64,000 bases of DNA from NCBI RefSeq assembly GCF_023195775.1, contig NZ_CP096205.1:2420001-2484000 (forward strand). Direction: 5' to 3'. The position numbers and the translations under genes are program-made. This document shows, piece after piece, positions 16,594-24,736 of this stretch. Numbering within the stretch: the stretch's first letter is position 1; every line of letters starts with the position of its first letter. This DNA is from Flavobacterium azooxidireducens (GTDB lineage Bacteria; Bacteroidota; Bacteroidia; Flavobacteriales; Flavobacteriaceae). The notes beneath the pieces were generated by a model that had not been told where the DNA came from, did not search any database, and saw only the letters and a program-made list of their open reading frames with translations.

Positions 16594-17172
16594 ATGAATT
16601 TTAAAAAACATTTTATTTTATTAGCTATTACAGTAGTATCGATCTCTTGTTCTGTGCACAAGAATAGACCTGTTGTTGATTTTATAAAAAAAGAGGAGAA
16701 TACTGATTTTATTATAATAGACAAAACAATTGCTCCAGACAATAAAACGGTTATAGATAGGCTACAAAAGTATGGTTCTTTGCAAAAAACAAATGGTACA
16801 TATCCTTATTTAGGAAGCATCTTTTTGGAAAAAGATGATATTGATTGGTTGTATAAAAAATATGCAAATGAGAGAATAGACAAAGTTTGGAGTAAAAAAG
16901 ATTTTAAAAAACTTGATTTTTCGATGGTTGATTTTACTGAAATTAGTAAGTCTAATACAGTTAGAAACTATACTTCGGAGAGTCAAATAGCTTACAGTTA
17001 TATAATATCGAAACCATTATATACTGAAAAATGTGATATTGTCATTTTTTATATTGGAAAATTTAGAACTCACTTAACAACAAATACTTTCATATATGGG
17101 GAAGTTGTAGTAATGAAAAAAAACAAAGATAAATGGAGCATAATGGAAAGACTCACTATGGATATTTATTAA
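16594..17172 (+). CDS. Small lipoprotein, possible immunity gene of the orphan zincin cassette
   Basis: 192 residues. The leader ITVVSISC ends in a lipobox Cys near residue 19, followed by SVHKNRPVVDF without the acidic surface-export signal, so a periplasm-facing lipoprotein is likely. The rest is a mixed alpha/beta domain with no motif I recognise. It starts 11 bases after the orphan zincin cassette, which suggests co-transcription and, by analogy with the locus at 60-64 kb, an immunity role. That role is inferred only from position. Confidence 0.6.
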   Translation: MNFKKHFILLAITVVSISCSVHKNRPVVDFIKKEENTDFIIIDKTIAPDNKTVIDRLQKYGSLQKTNGTYPYLGSIFLEKDDIDWLYKKYANERIDKVWSKKDFKKLDFSMVDFTEISKSNTVRNYTSESQIAYSYIISKPLYTEKCDIVIFYIGKFRTHLTTNTFIYGEVVVMKKNKDKWSIMERLTMDIY

Positions 17173-17234
17173 GTTCTAGAGCCGACTTCTTAAAAAAAAG
17201 GGCAAAAATAATAACAAGAACTTTACAAAACACA

Positions 17235-17262
17235 AAACCCGAAGTACTTCTACTCCGGGTTT
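17235..17262 (-). terminator. Terminator of the TonB-type receptor gene
   Basis: AAACCCG (17235-17241) pairs with CGGGTTT (17256-17262). On the minus strand it is followed by TTTTGTGTTTTG. It lies about 40 bases beyond the receptor stop codon and may also stop read-through from the convergent lipoprotein gene. Confidence 0.65.
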
Positions 17263-17300
17263 GCTGATTAACTAAATCAATATATATAAAACCAATTTTT

Positions 17301-19670
17301 TTAAAACATTCCGCCACCTTGCGTTTCGTTCTGATCACGTTGTTTGCGTTGCAACGCTTTGTTTTTTCCGGAACCAAAACGGTAGTTGAAATTCACGTTA
17401 ACCATTCGGCTTTCCCATCTAAACTGTCCGGTAGTTACATCCGGATTTTCGCCGTAAAAACGAGCTCTCATCGTGTTAAAAATATCGTTTACACGCAAAC
17501 TTATTGAGCCTTGATTATTCAAAATAGAATAACGAGCGGCTATGTCGGTTTTCCACATTACTTTGTTGCTAAACTGAATATCTTCTACACCACCTCTGTA
17601 CATAGCAAACCAAGTAAAGTTTAATTTTTTATTCGCTTTAAAAGTGTGATTCATTCTAGCATTAAACGGAGTGGATAAAACCGTTTTTTCAACTAAATTT
17701 CTATTAATATCCTCCACAACGCCCGTAGCATTTCTAAAATAAACATCTGCACCATAATTCACACTCCACCATTTTTTTAAATTCAAATTACCAGAAGCCT
17801 CAATACCATATTCTGTTGTGCTTTCAAAGTTGTCAAAAGTCATTAACTTTTTGTTTTCATCATACGGACTCTGAATAAATACTTGATTAATCGGGTCGTT
17901 AATATATCTAAAAAACACACCGGAGGTAATGGCTCCAATTTTTGTTATACGCGTATAATTCAACTCAACAGAATTTGTAAATTGCGGCTCTAAGTTCGGA
18001 TTTCCTTCTTGATCAATCGTTGGGCTACTCCAATTTCTAATAGGGTTCACTTGACCTAAATTAGGACGGTCAACTCTTCTGGAATAACTTAAATTAAACG
18101 TGTTTTTTTCTGTTGGAACATACGATAAAAACGCAGAAGGATATACCGTTAAAATATCATCTTTAAATTGTCCCGGATTTTCATCCACTCTTCTAAAATT
18201 TGCTTCTACCTGAAAACTTTCTAAACGCATACCCACTTGATAGCTCCATTTGTCTAATTGTTTTCCGTAATTGGCATAAGCACTTTGAATACTTCTTTTA
18301 TAATCAAAATCGGAGAAATAGGCGTAATCGCGGTCAAAAGTATTGTCTGTTCCGTCAAAACGGCTTTCTAAACCTAGTTCTAATTTGGTTTTGTCGTTTA
18401 GCGGATTTACAAAATCAACATTCACAATTACGTTTTGACCCAATGTTTCAATTTGGTTTGTTTGTAATAGATTATTGTTGCCATCCAAAAACACACTGTC
18501 TTCCGGTCTGTCGTTGCGGTTGTAATTAAGTTCTACGTCAAATGTTTTTTGAGGTTTTTCAAATTCATATTTATAACCTAAATTATAGACTTGATTTCTG
18601 CTTTCATTTAATGCTATATTGTTTTGAACAATGGTTGGATTAACTCCTGAGAAATAATCAATTTTGTTATAAAAATCTCCTTCAGAATTATTCATATTTT
18701 GATTAGTGAAGAACGAAATTGTATTTTTTTCATTCAAATAGAAATCGATACCGGCTTTTACAAAATGATTTTTATTGAAATTGTTAATCACAAATTCTGA
18801 GCGATTAGAATTATCTGCATCCAACGCATCGGTTGTATTAATAAAACCTTTGTTATTCCATTTTCCGTGATTAAGCGAATAGGTGGTATAAAAATTAAAT
18901 TTATTTACACGGTAATTCAAATCCAAAGAAGCATTTGCTTTTGGCGTTACACCAAAATTTGTTCCGGCATTAATACTTCCATTAAAACCCAAATTCGAAT
19001 TTTTCTTTAAAATAATATTGATAATTCCACTCATTCCTTCCGGATTATATTTAGCCGAAGGATTGGTAATCAATTCAATTTGCTTAATCGAAGTAGATGG
19101 AATCTGCTGTAATGCTTGGGAAGCAGACATTTGAGAAGGCTTTCCGTCAATAAATATCTGCACATTCGGATTTCCTCGTAAGGTTACAGTATTGTTTTGA
19201 GAGTCAACACTCACAGACGGAATGTTATTTAAAATATCGGATGCTGTGGGACCGGCATTAATTAAGTCTGGACCAACATTGATTACTTTTCGGTCTATTT
19301 TTTGTTCCATAGTGGTGCGTTCGCCTACTACTTCAACTTCTGTGAGTGACATAGCATCTTCTGATAAATAAATTGTTCCCACATTTAAGTTTTTTGTTTT
19401 CACAATAATTTTGGAAGAATGTGATTTATAGCCAATAAATTGTGCTTCAAAATCATAATTTCCGTAGGCAATTTTATCAATAGAAAATTCACCTTTTTCA
19501 TCGGTAATTCCTCCTGTGATAACGTTTTCTCCCATTTTTATAACAATGGTAGCGTAGGGGATAGAAGAGTTGTTGGATTTGTCTAAAACTTTTCCGTTAA
19601 TGGTGGCTGTCTGTGCAAATACTGAAGTGACGGCACAAACAAATAACATTAAAGTAAATTTGATTTTCAT
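17301..19670 (-). CDS. TonB-dependent-receptor-type outer-membrane protein with carboxypeptidase-like regulatory domain
   Basis: 789 residues from the ATG that yields the signal peptide MKIKFTLMLFVCAVTSVFAQ; an upstream in-frame ATG lacks it. The mature N-terminus is a CarboxypepD_reg-like beta-sandwich (TATINGKVLDKSNNSSIPYA ... GYKSHSSKIIV), then a plug domain (LNNIPSVSVDSQNNTVTLRG ... NPNVQIFIDGKPSQMSA ... IKQIELITNPSAKYNPEG), then a long beta-barrel. This is the outer-membrane beta-barrel family common in Bacteroidota and related to TonB receptors; it has no SusD partner here, so it is not a SusCD pair. The substrate is unknown. A TAnnTTTG box lies at 19698-19705. The gene is monocistronic. 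Confidence 0.88.
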   Translation of the reverse strand: MKIKFTLMLFVCAVTSVFAQTATINGKVLDKSNNSSIPYATIVIKMGENVITGGITDEKGEFSIDKIAYGNYDFEAQFIGYKSHSSKIIVKTKNLNVGTIYLSEDAMSLTEVEVVGERTTMEQKIDRKVINVGPDLINAGPTASDILNNIPSVSVDSQNNTVTLRGNPNVQIFIDGKPSQMSASQALQQIPSTSIKQIELITNPSAKYNPEGMSGIINIILKKNSNLGFNGSINAGTNFGVTPKANASLDLNYRVNKFNFYTTYSLNHGKWNNKGFINTTDALDADNSNRSEFVINNFNKNHFVKAGIDFYLNEKNTISFFTNQNMNNSEGDFYNKIDYFSGVNPTIVQNNIALNESRNQVYNLGYKYEFEKPQKTFDVELNYNRNDRPEDSVFLDGNNNLLQTNQIETLGQNVIVNVDFVNPLNDKTKLELGLESRFDGTDNTFDRDYAYFSDFDYKRSIQSAYANYGKQLDKWSYQVGMRLESFQVEANFRRVDENPGQFKDDILTVYPSAFLSYVPTEKNTFNLSYSRRVDRPNLGQVNPIRNWSSPTIDQEGNPNLEPQFTNSVELNYTRITKIGAITSGVFFRYINDPINQVFIQSPYDENKKLMTFDNFESTTEYGIEASGNLNLKKWWSVNYGADVYFRNATGVVEDINRNLVEKTVLSTPFNARMNHTFKANKKLNFTWFAMYRGGVEDIQFSNKVMWKTDIAARYSILNNQGSISLRVNDIFNTMRARFYGENPDVTTGQFRWESRMVNVNFNYRFGSGKNKALQRKQRDQNETQGGGMF

Positions 19671-19697
19671 GTTGATTGATTTTTTTGATTGATGATG

Positions 19698-19705
19698 CAA
19701 AGATA
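19698..19705 (-). promoter_or_regulatory. -7 promoter box of the receptor gene
   Basis: CAAAGATA on the plus strand reads TATCTTTG on the coding strand, matching TAnnTTTG, 27 bases before the chosen ATG. This also supports the shorter start over the upstream ATG at 19727, which would lie before the promoter. Confidence 0.6.
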
Positions 19706-19820
19706 TTCGTTTTTTATTATTATGCAATACAAAGTACTATGTATTGTTTTAATTTAACAAACGTTTATCATTTAAAGTTAGTAGACTGTAAATAGTATTT
19801 TTTGTTACAGTATTTAACAA

Positions 19821-19848
19821 AAAAAAAAGACCTTCACGAGGAAGGTCT
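19821..19848 (-). terminator. Rho-independent terminator of the type-B T9SS gene
   Basis: AGACCTTC (19828-19835) pairs perfectly with GAAGGTCT (19841-19848) around loop ACGAG, and the minus strand continues into a run of T. It lies 30 bases beyond the stop codon of the gene at 19878-24467. Confidence 0.9.
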
Positions 19849-19877
19849 GATTTTCTAAACAACAAAACAATATAAAA

Positions 19878-22800
19878 CTATCTCTTTAATGAAAAGTGAG
19901 ATTTAAATTCTTTGGTTTGATTATTTTCTTCATAGCTCACAGTAAACCAGTAATCAGTTGAAGGCATAGCAGCTCCGTTATAAAATCCGTCCCATCCATT
20001 TTTAGAAGGGTAGATTTGTGAAAGCAATTTTCCGTAACGATCATAAATAAAAATCACTGCATTTAATTGTTCTTCTAAATCAACAATATTCCAAGTTTCG
20101 TTATATCCATCTCCGTTCGGTGTAAAGAATTTAGGATAATTTATCACTAATACTTCGTCTGTTACACTACCACAACCATTTTTATCACGCACGGTAACTA
20201 TGTGTGTTCCGGAAGAAACATTATCAAAAGTTGGGCTATCTTGAAACGCACCACCATCTAATGAATATTCATAATTTCCACCAACACCCGTTGCATTAAT
20301 TGTAATGGAATTGGTAGAGCTAAACGCCATACTAACAGTAAAATCAATTGCAGCCGGTTCAGAAGCTAAAACTTCAACCTGAGTTGGCTCAGATGAACAA
20401 CCTGTGGCATTGCTTGTGGCAATCACACTATAGATTCCCGGAGCTGAAACTTGAAGTGTACTTCCTGTTGCATTTGCAATTAAAGTAGTATCTAAATACC
20501 ATTCAAAGGTGTGCGTTGAAGATGATAATCCACTCACAATTGTAAAAGGATTCAATAAATTACCTGTTTCACTTTCCACACAAACAATTCCACCTACCGG
20601 AGTTGGTTCCGGAATTTTGTGCACAATAATTGAGATAGGAAGTATATCAAAACAGTCTGGAGCAAGTGTGTTGTTCACTCGCACATAAACGGTTTGTAAT
20701 GTGGTATCAGTTATTTCGTTTGTACCAGCTGTTGCATCAGCTAAGGTTGGATAATAAGCAACTGTAAATTCTGTTCCTGTTTGAGTTCCCAAAACGAAAC
20801 TGTTTAAGTCACTAAGTGTAAAATTAGTAACGCCATCATTTGTTCCATCTTCATCACAAACTGTTCTATTTACAGCCGGAACTGCATTTGCAACAGGAGT
20901 TGGAATGATAGTTACTTCAAAAGAACTTTCGTCTGAACAATTAGGAGAAAATCCTGATTGAGCATAAATATAAACCGTTTGAGAAGTTGTTATTGAACTT
21001 CCAACAGCTAATTGACCGCCCGTTCCATTTGGTCCGTTATAAAACCTTCCGGTTGTTAAAGTTGGTAAAACATAGCTTGAACAGATAGTCACATCATCTA
21101 ATTCATCTACATTAAAGATGGTAACTGTAAAACTTTCTTGGTCAAAACAATTTGGATTTGTAGCCGTTTCAGCATAAACATACAAAGTTTGTGTTTCAGT
21201 TAATTCTGTTCCTTCTGCAATTTGTGTTCCCCCACCATTTGGTTCGGTGAAATAATTTCCAACAGTAAGTGTAGGTAAAACATATGAATTACAAACATTC
21301 ACATTTGCTATTGCTGGCACAATCGGTGTCACGTTTACAATTACGTCAAAATTAGTTTGATCTTGACAATAAAAACCAGGTCTAATTTGATTTTCGTTAT
21401 AAATATGAATTGTTTGTGATGTAACAATTTCTGTTCCAGGAGCTATTTCAGTTCCAAAACCATGAGGGCCGTTAACGTCTGTATAATACCTGTTAGTTCC
21501 TGTTAAGGCAGGTAAAACAAATTTATCACACACCGTTACATTAGGCAAACTATCAGCTTGAAATTCATAAACATTAATTTGGAAACTTGTTTCTGCTGTA
21601 CATCCATTTGCTTCAGCAAAAATGTATATAAGCTGTGAGCTTGTAATTATATGGCCACCTTGAAGCATTTCTCCTGTTCCATTAGGACCTGTAAAATAAT
21701 TACCATTATCAATATTGGTTAAAACATATTGATTACATCCATCAATATCTGCTCTTGAATCTATTTGCGGCACAGCTATCACAGTTACTTGAAAACTTTC
21801 TGAATTCTGACATCCATTTGCGTTATTCAAATAAATGTGTATTGTTCTTGATGAATCTATTGCATGACCAACAGCCAATGGCGTTCCTGTTCCGTTTGGT
21901 CCGGTGAAATAATTTCCTAATGGTATTTCAGGTAAATAATATATTCCACAAGCCGTAGTTACATCCGGAACTTGAATTTCAGGTAGTGTAACGGTTACTG
22001 TAAAATTTAAGTTATCCGTACAATTTGGTAATGATTGACTTTGTGCATAAACATAAATTGTTTGTGATGTTGTAATATGCGTTCCGGCAGGAATTTGAGT
22101 TCCCGTTCCATTTGGTCCTGTGAAATAGCCACCAATTGGTAAACTTGGCAATGTATAACGAACACATACTGTAGTTGATTCAGGTGCTTCTAATCCTATG
22201 TAAACAGTAAAGGTAGATTGGTTATTACAAATTCCGTTTTGATTATAAATATATAATGTTGTTGTTTCTGTAATTACTGTTCCAGCAGCAATTTGATTAC
22301 CTCCGCCATTGGGTGCATCATAATAGTTACCGTTTATTAATGTGGGTAACGTGTAGGACGTACAATCAAATACATTTGGCAATGTGTCTACAATTGGATT
22401 TGGAATTATTACTAAATCTATTCCAATACTTATCGAACAAAATGGTGGTTCTGTAGAAATAAAATAATAATAAACTGTTTGAGATGTTGTAATCAATGTT
22501 CCTGGGTTTATTTCTGTGCCGCCTCCGTTAGGTTCGCTATAATACCCTCCAAAAGGAACTCCCATTAAAGCAAAACCTCCACAATATGTACCACCACCTA
22601 ACGAAATATCATTAGGATCAATGATGGTTACCATGAAACTACTTTGGTTAGGACAAACCGGTACTTCTTCTCCCAAACGATAAATATAGATTCGTTGTGT
22701 TTCTGTAATAACATCACCCGCAAATTTTTGCGTTCCGGTTCCGTTTGGACCAGTGTAGTATAAACCATTCACAAGCTCTTGTAGAATATAACTGTCACAA

Positions 22801-24467
22801 ACAATTACATCTTCTAACACATCTACCACTGGAAGATTGGCAACTATTAAGTTGAATGAAGTAACACTATAACAGCTTGAATCACTCGTGTTTTGTACAC
22901 GCACATAAATTGTTCTTGGAATTGAATTATATGCATTAATATTTAACGGACTAGCATCGTTATTTGCATTGGCTTCTGTTGTATGAAAAGTTACTTGATT
23001 GTGTGCTGATGATTGCCCATTTAAAATCGTATCTATAAGTGTGTTAAATACAAATCGTCCTCTGGTAGGGCTTGTAATTAGAGCACAAGCAACATAATCT
23101 TGTGGTTGATGAGCAATAGGAGCTGGTGTAACCAATAATTCAAATGATTTTATAGCAAAACAAGATGTATTATTTCTTTGAACTCTTACATAAATAGTTT
23201 CATTTCCAGCACTTGCATAAGATAATGGTAACGGGTTGGTTGAATTAGTTGCATGATCCAAAGTTGTATGATAAGTAACGGTTGTTCCTCCGCTTATGCC
23301 AGCTGTTACTATTGGAGTATTTATTCCTAAATTAAAAGTGTAAGTTGGTAAGCCTGAATCACATTTTAAAATAGCAATCGGATTAGGAATACTTAATTCT
23401 GAATTATATTGAATAACAACACTGTCTGTTACCGTTTGACATGGAAATAAAATATTCGAATAACTTATTTGATAAGTTCCCGGTTGAGTAATAGTTAAAT
23501 TAGCACTAGTTTCAGAAGGTAAAATGGATCCATTTCTTCTCCATTCAAAAGTGTATTCAGCAGGATTTAATCCACTTTGAATAACATAACTTTCACCGTT
23601 ACACAATGCTGTATTATTTGCAATAGTTAAATCGTTCCCTAAAACGTTCTGACCTATATTAAAACTATTAGCTGATAAAAAAATCGCAGAATCTGCCTGT
23701 GGAGCAATTCGATCTGCAATAACCAATTTAATTTTATATTGTGTGTTTGGAACTAAAGTTGCAGATGCATTCATCACAACTGTTTGTCCATTAAAATTTG
23801 TTGCAGAAGCTCCTGCATTAGCACCACCGTTAAACGATCCAAAATAAGTTGGATTTTCAGATGGACATCCAGAGTTATATAAAAAGTCTCTAATGGTTAC
23901 AACAGAAATAGGCGTGTTTGTTCCGGGAACAACAGCTAAATTTGTAGTAACGCCTGTATTTAAATTTGTCAATAAAAAAGCAAAAGCATCAGAAAACAAA
24001 CATTGAAAATTACCATATTCTTCTGAAGCAAATAGAAAATCAAAATCGAAATAAGGCGATAAGGCTGTAAATTCAAATTCTAAAACAGTTGCGTTTACAG
24101 ATGTCATCGAAATACCCGCATCTGCCAATATGTTTTCTAAATCATTATCTCCGCCCCATGCATTCGATCCATTATCTTGTTGGTTGTTGTTGGGACCAAC
24201 TGCATTCATAACATTACCGGTACTCAGAATAACACCACTTTGCATTGGAAAATTTGGATTACTGTTTTCAAAGTAACCAATTCCGTTGGAAGATCCAAAG
24301 TTTGTACCCGTTCTCCAGTTCACATTTGTCACAGATAGGCATGGCGAGTTTAAAAGTACGTTGCTTACTAATTCCGGCACGGTGTGAGTGGTAGTGTTTA
24401 CTGTAATGGCTTGAGAAATTCCTACTAATGGAATTAGCAACAGTAAATAAAGTAATTTCGTTTTCAT
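19878..24467 (-). CDS. Giant secreted repeat protein with choice-of-anchor-L-like domain and T9SS type B sorting domain
   Basis: 1,528 residues from the ATG that gives MKTKLLYLLLLIPLVGIS; the frame is open 16 codons further up. Order: an N-terminal ~270-residue domain of the choice-of-anchor-L type (GVILSTGNVMNAVGP ... DFDFLFASEEYGNFQC ... DAFAFLLTN); Ig-like segments; nine tandem repeats of about 70-80 residues with the pattern C-x-Y-x-LP ... G-x-YFTGPNGTGT ... I-x-TSQTIYIYA ... C ... SF-x-VT; two further Ig-like blocks; and a C-terminal gliding-motility-associated type B sorting domain (FTPNGDGYNETWNI ... IYDRYGKLL ... GWDGFYNGAAMPSTDYWF). By family knowledge it is exported by T9SS and displayed or released at the cell surface, with likely adhesive function. 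The paired Cys in each repeat suggest one disulfide per unit. No catalytic domain is seen. Confidence 0.9.
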   Translation of the reverse strand: MKTKLLYLLLLIPLVGISQAITVNTTTHTVPELVSNVLLNSPCLSVTNVNWRTGTNFGSSNGIGYFENSNPNFPMQSGVILSTGNVMNAVGPNNNQQDNGSNAWGGDNDLENILADAGISMTSVNATVLEFEFTALSPYFDFDFLFASEEYGNFQCLFSDAFAFLLTNLNTGVTTNLAVVPGTNTPISVVTIRDFLYNSGCPSENPTYFGSFNGGANAGASATNFNGQTVVMNASATLVPNTQYKIKLVIADRIAPQADSAIFLSANSFNIGQNVLGNDLTIANNTALCNGESYVIQSGLNPAEYTFEWRRNGSILPSETSANLTITQPGTYQISYSNILFPCQTVTDSVVIQYNSELSIPNPIAILKCDSGLPTYTFNLGINTPIVTAGISGGTTVTYHTTLDHATNSTNPLPLSYASAGNETIYVRVQRNNTSCFAIKSFELLVTPAPIAHQPQDYVACALITSPTRGRFVFNTLIDTILNGQSSAHNQVTFHTTEANANNDASPLNINAYNSIPRTIYVRVQNTSDSSCYSVTSFNLIVANLPVVDVLEDVIVCDSYILQELVNGLYYTGPNGTGTQKFAGDVITETQRIYIYRLGEEVPVCPNQSSFMVTIIDPNDISLGGGTYCGGFALMGVPFGGYYSEPNGGGTEINPGTLITTSQTVYYYFISTEPPFCSISIGIDLVIIPNPIVDTLPNVFDCTSYTLPTLINGNYYDAPNGGGNQIAAGTVITETTTLYIYNQNGICNNQSTFTVYIGLEAPESTTVCVRYTLPSLPIGGYFTGPNGTGTQIPAGTHITTSQTIYVYAQSQSLPNCTDNLNFTVTVTLPEIQVPDVTTACGIYYLPEIPLGNYFTGPNGTGTPLAVGHAIDSSRTIHIYLNNANGCQNSESFQVTVIAVPQIDSRADIDGCNQYVLTNIDNGNYFTGPNGTGEMLQGGHIITSSQLIYIFAEANGCTAETSFQINVYEFQADSLPNVTVCDKFVLPALTGTNRYYTDVNGPHGFGTEIAPGTEIVTSQTIHIYNENQIRPGFYCQDQTNFDVIVNVTPIVPAIANVNVCNSYVLPTLTVGNYFTEPNGGGTQIAEGTELTETQTLYVYAETATNPNCFDQESFTVTIFNVDELDDVTICSSYVLPTLTTGRFYNGPNGTGGQLAVGSSITTSQTVYIYAQSGFSPNCSDESSFEVTIIPTPVANAVPAVNRTVCDEDGTNDGVTNFTLSDLNSFVLGTQTGTEFTVAYYPTLADATAGTNEITDTTLQTVYVRVNNTLAPDCFDILPISIIVHKIPEPTPVGGIVCVESETGNLLNPFTIVSGLSSSTHTFEWYLDTTLIANATGSTLQVSAPGIYSVIATSNATGCSSEPTQVEVLASEPAAIDFTVSMAFSSTNSITINATGVGGNYEYSLDGGAFQDSPTFDNVSSGTHIVTVRDKNGCGSVTDEVLVINYPKFFTPNGDGYNETWNIVDLEEQLNAVIFIYDRYGKLLSQIYPSKNGWDGFYNGAAMPSTDYWFTVSYEENNQTKEFKSHFSLKR

Positions 24468-24686
24468 GTTTTTAAATTTGGGTGAACAAGAATTAATTGA
24501 ATTTTGACACTGCAAATTAAATGATACTTATCGATTAAATGCAAATAAAGTCGATGAAATACATATATTTGTAAATTTTTAATGATAATTCTTACGATAT
24601 TGTATTCGGAATTTTATTATGCAATACCATTTAGTATCAAATCATTACATAAATTGATATTTTCCAAAGTTTGAAATGCTTTTAAG

Positions 24687-24716
24687 TTGTCTTGTTTTTA
24701 CTTTTATATATCTTTG
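24687..24716 (+). promoter_or_regulatory. argS promoter (TTG / TAnnTTTG)
   Basis: TTG at 24687-24689 and TATCTTTG at 24709-24716 are spaced 19 bases apart, a good fit to the -33/-7 consensus of Bacteroidota. The -7 box lies 20 bases before the chosen argS ATG and downstream of the ATG at 24692, which argues for the shorter start. Confidence 0.7.
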
Positions 24717-24736
24717 CAACCTTAAAATATACAATC

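Noticed and set aside
17301..24467. SusC/SusD polysaccharide utilisation locus
   Set aside because: The receptor has no SusD partner and no glycosidase neighbours; the adjacent large gene is a T9SS repeat protein.
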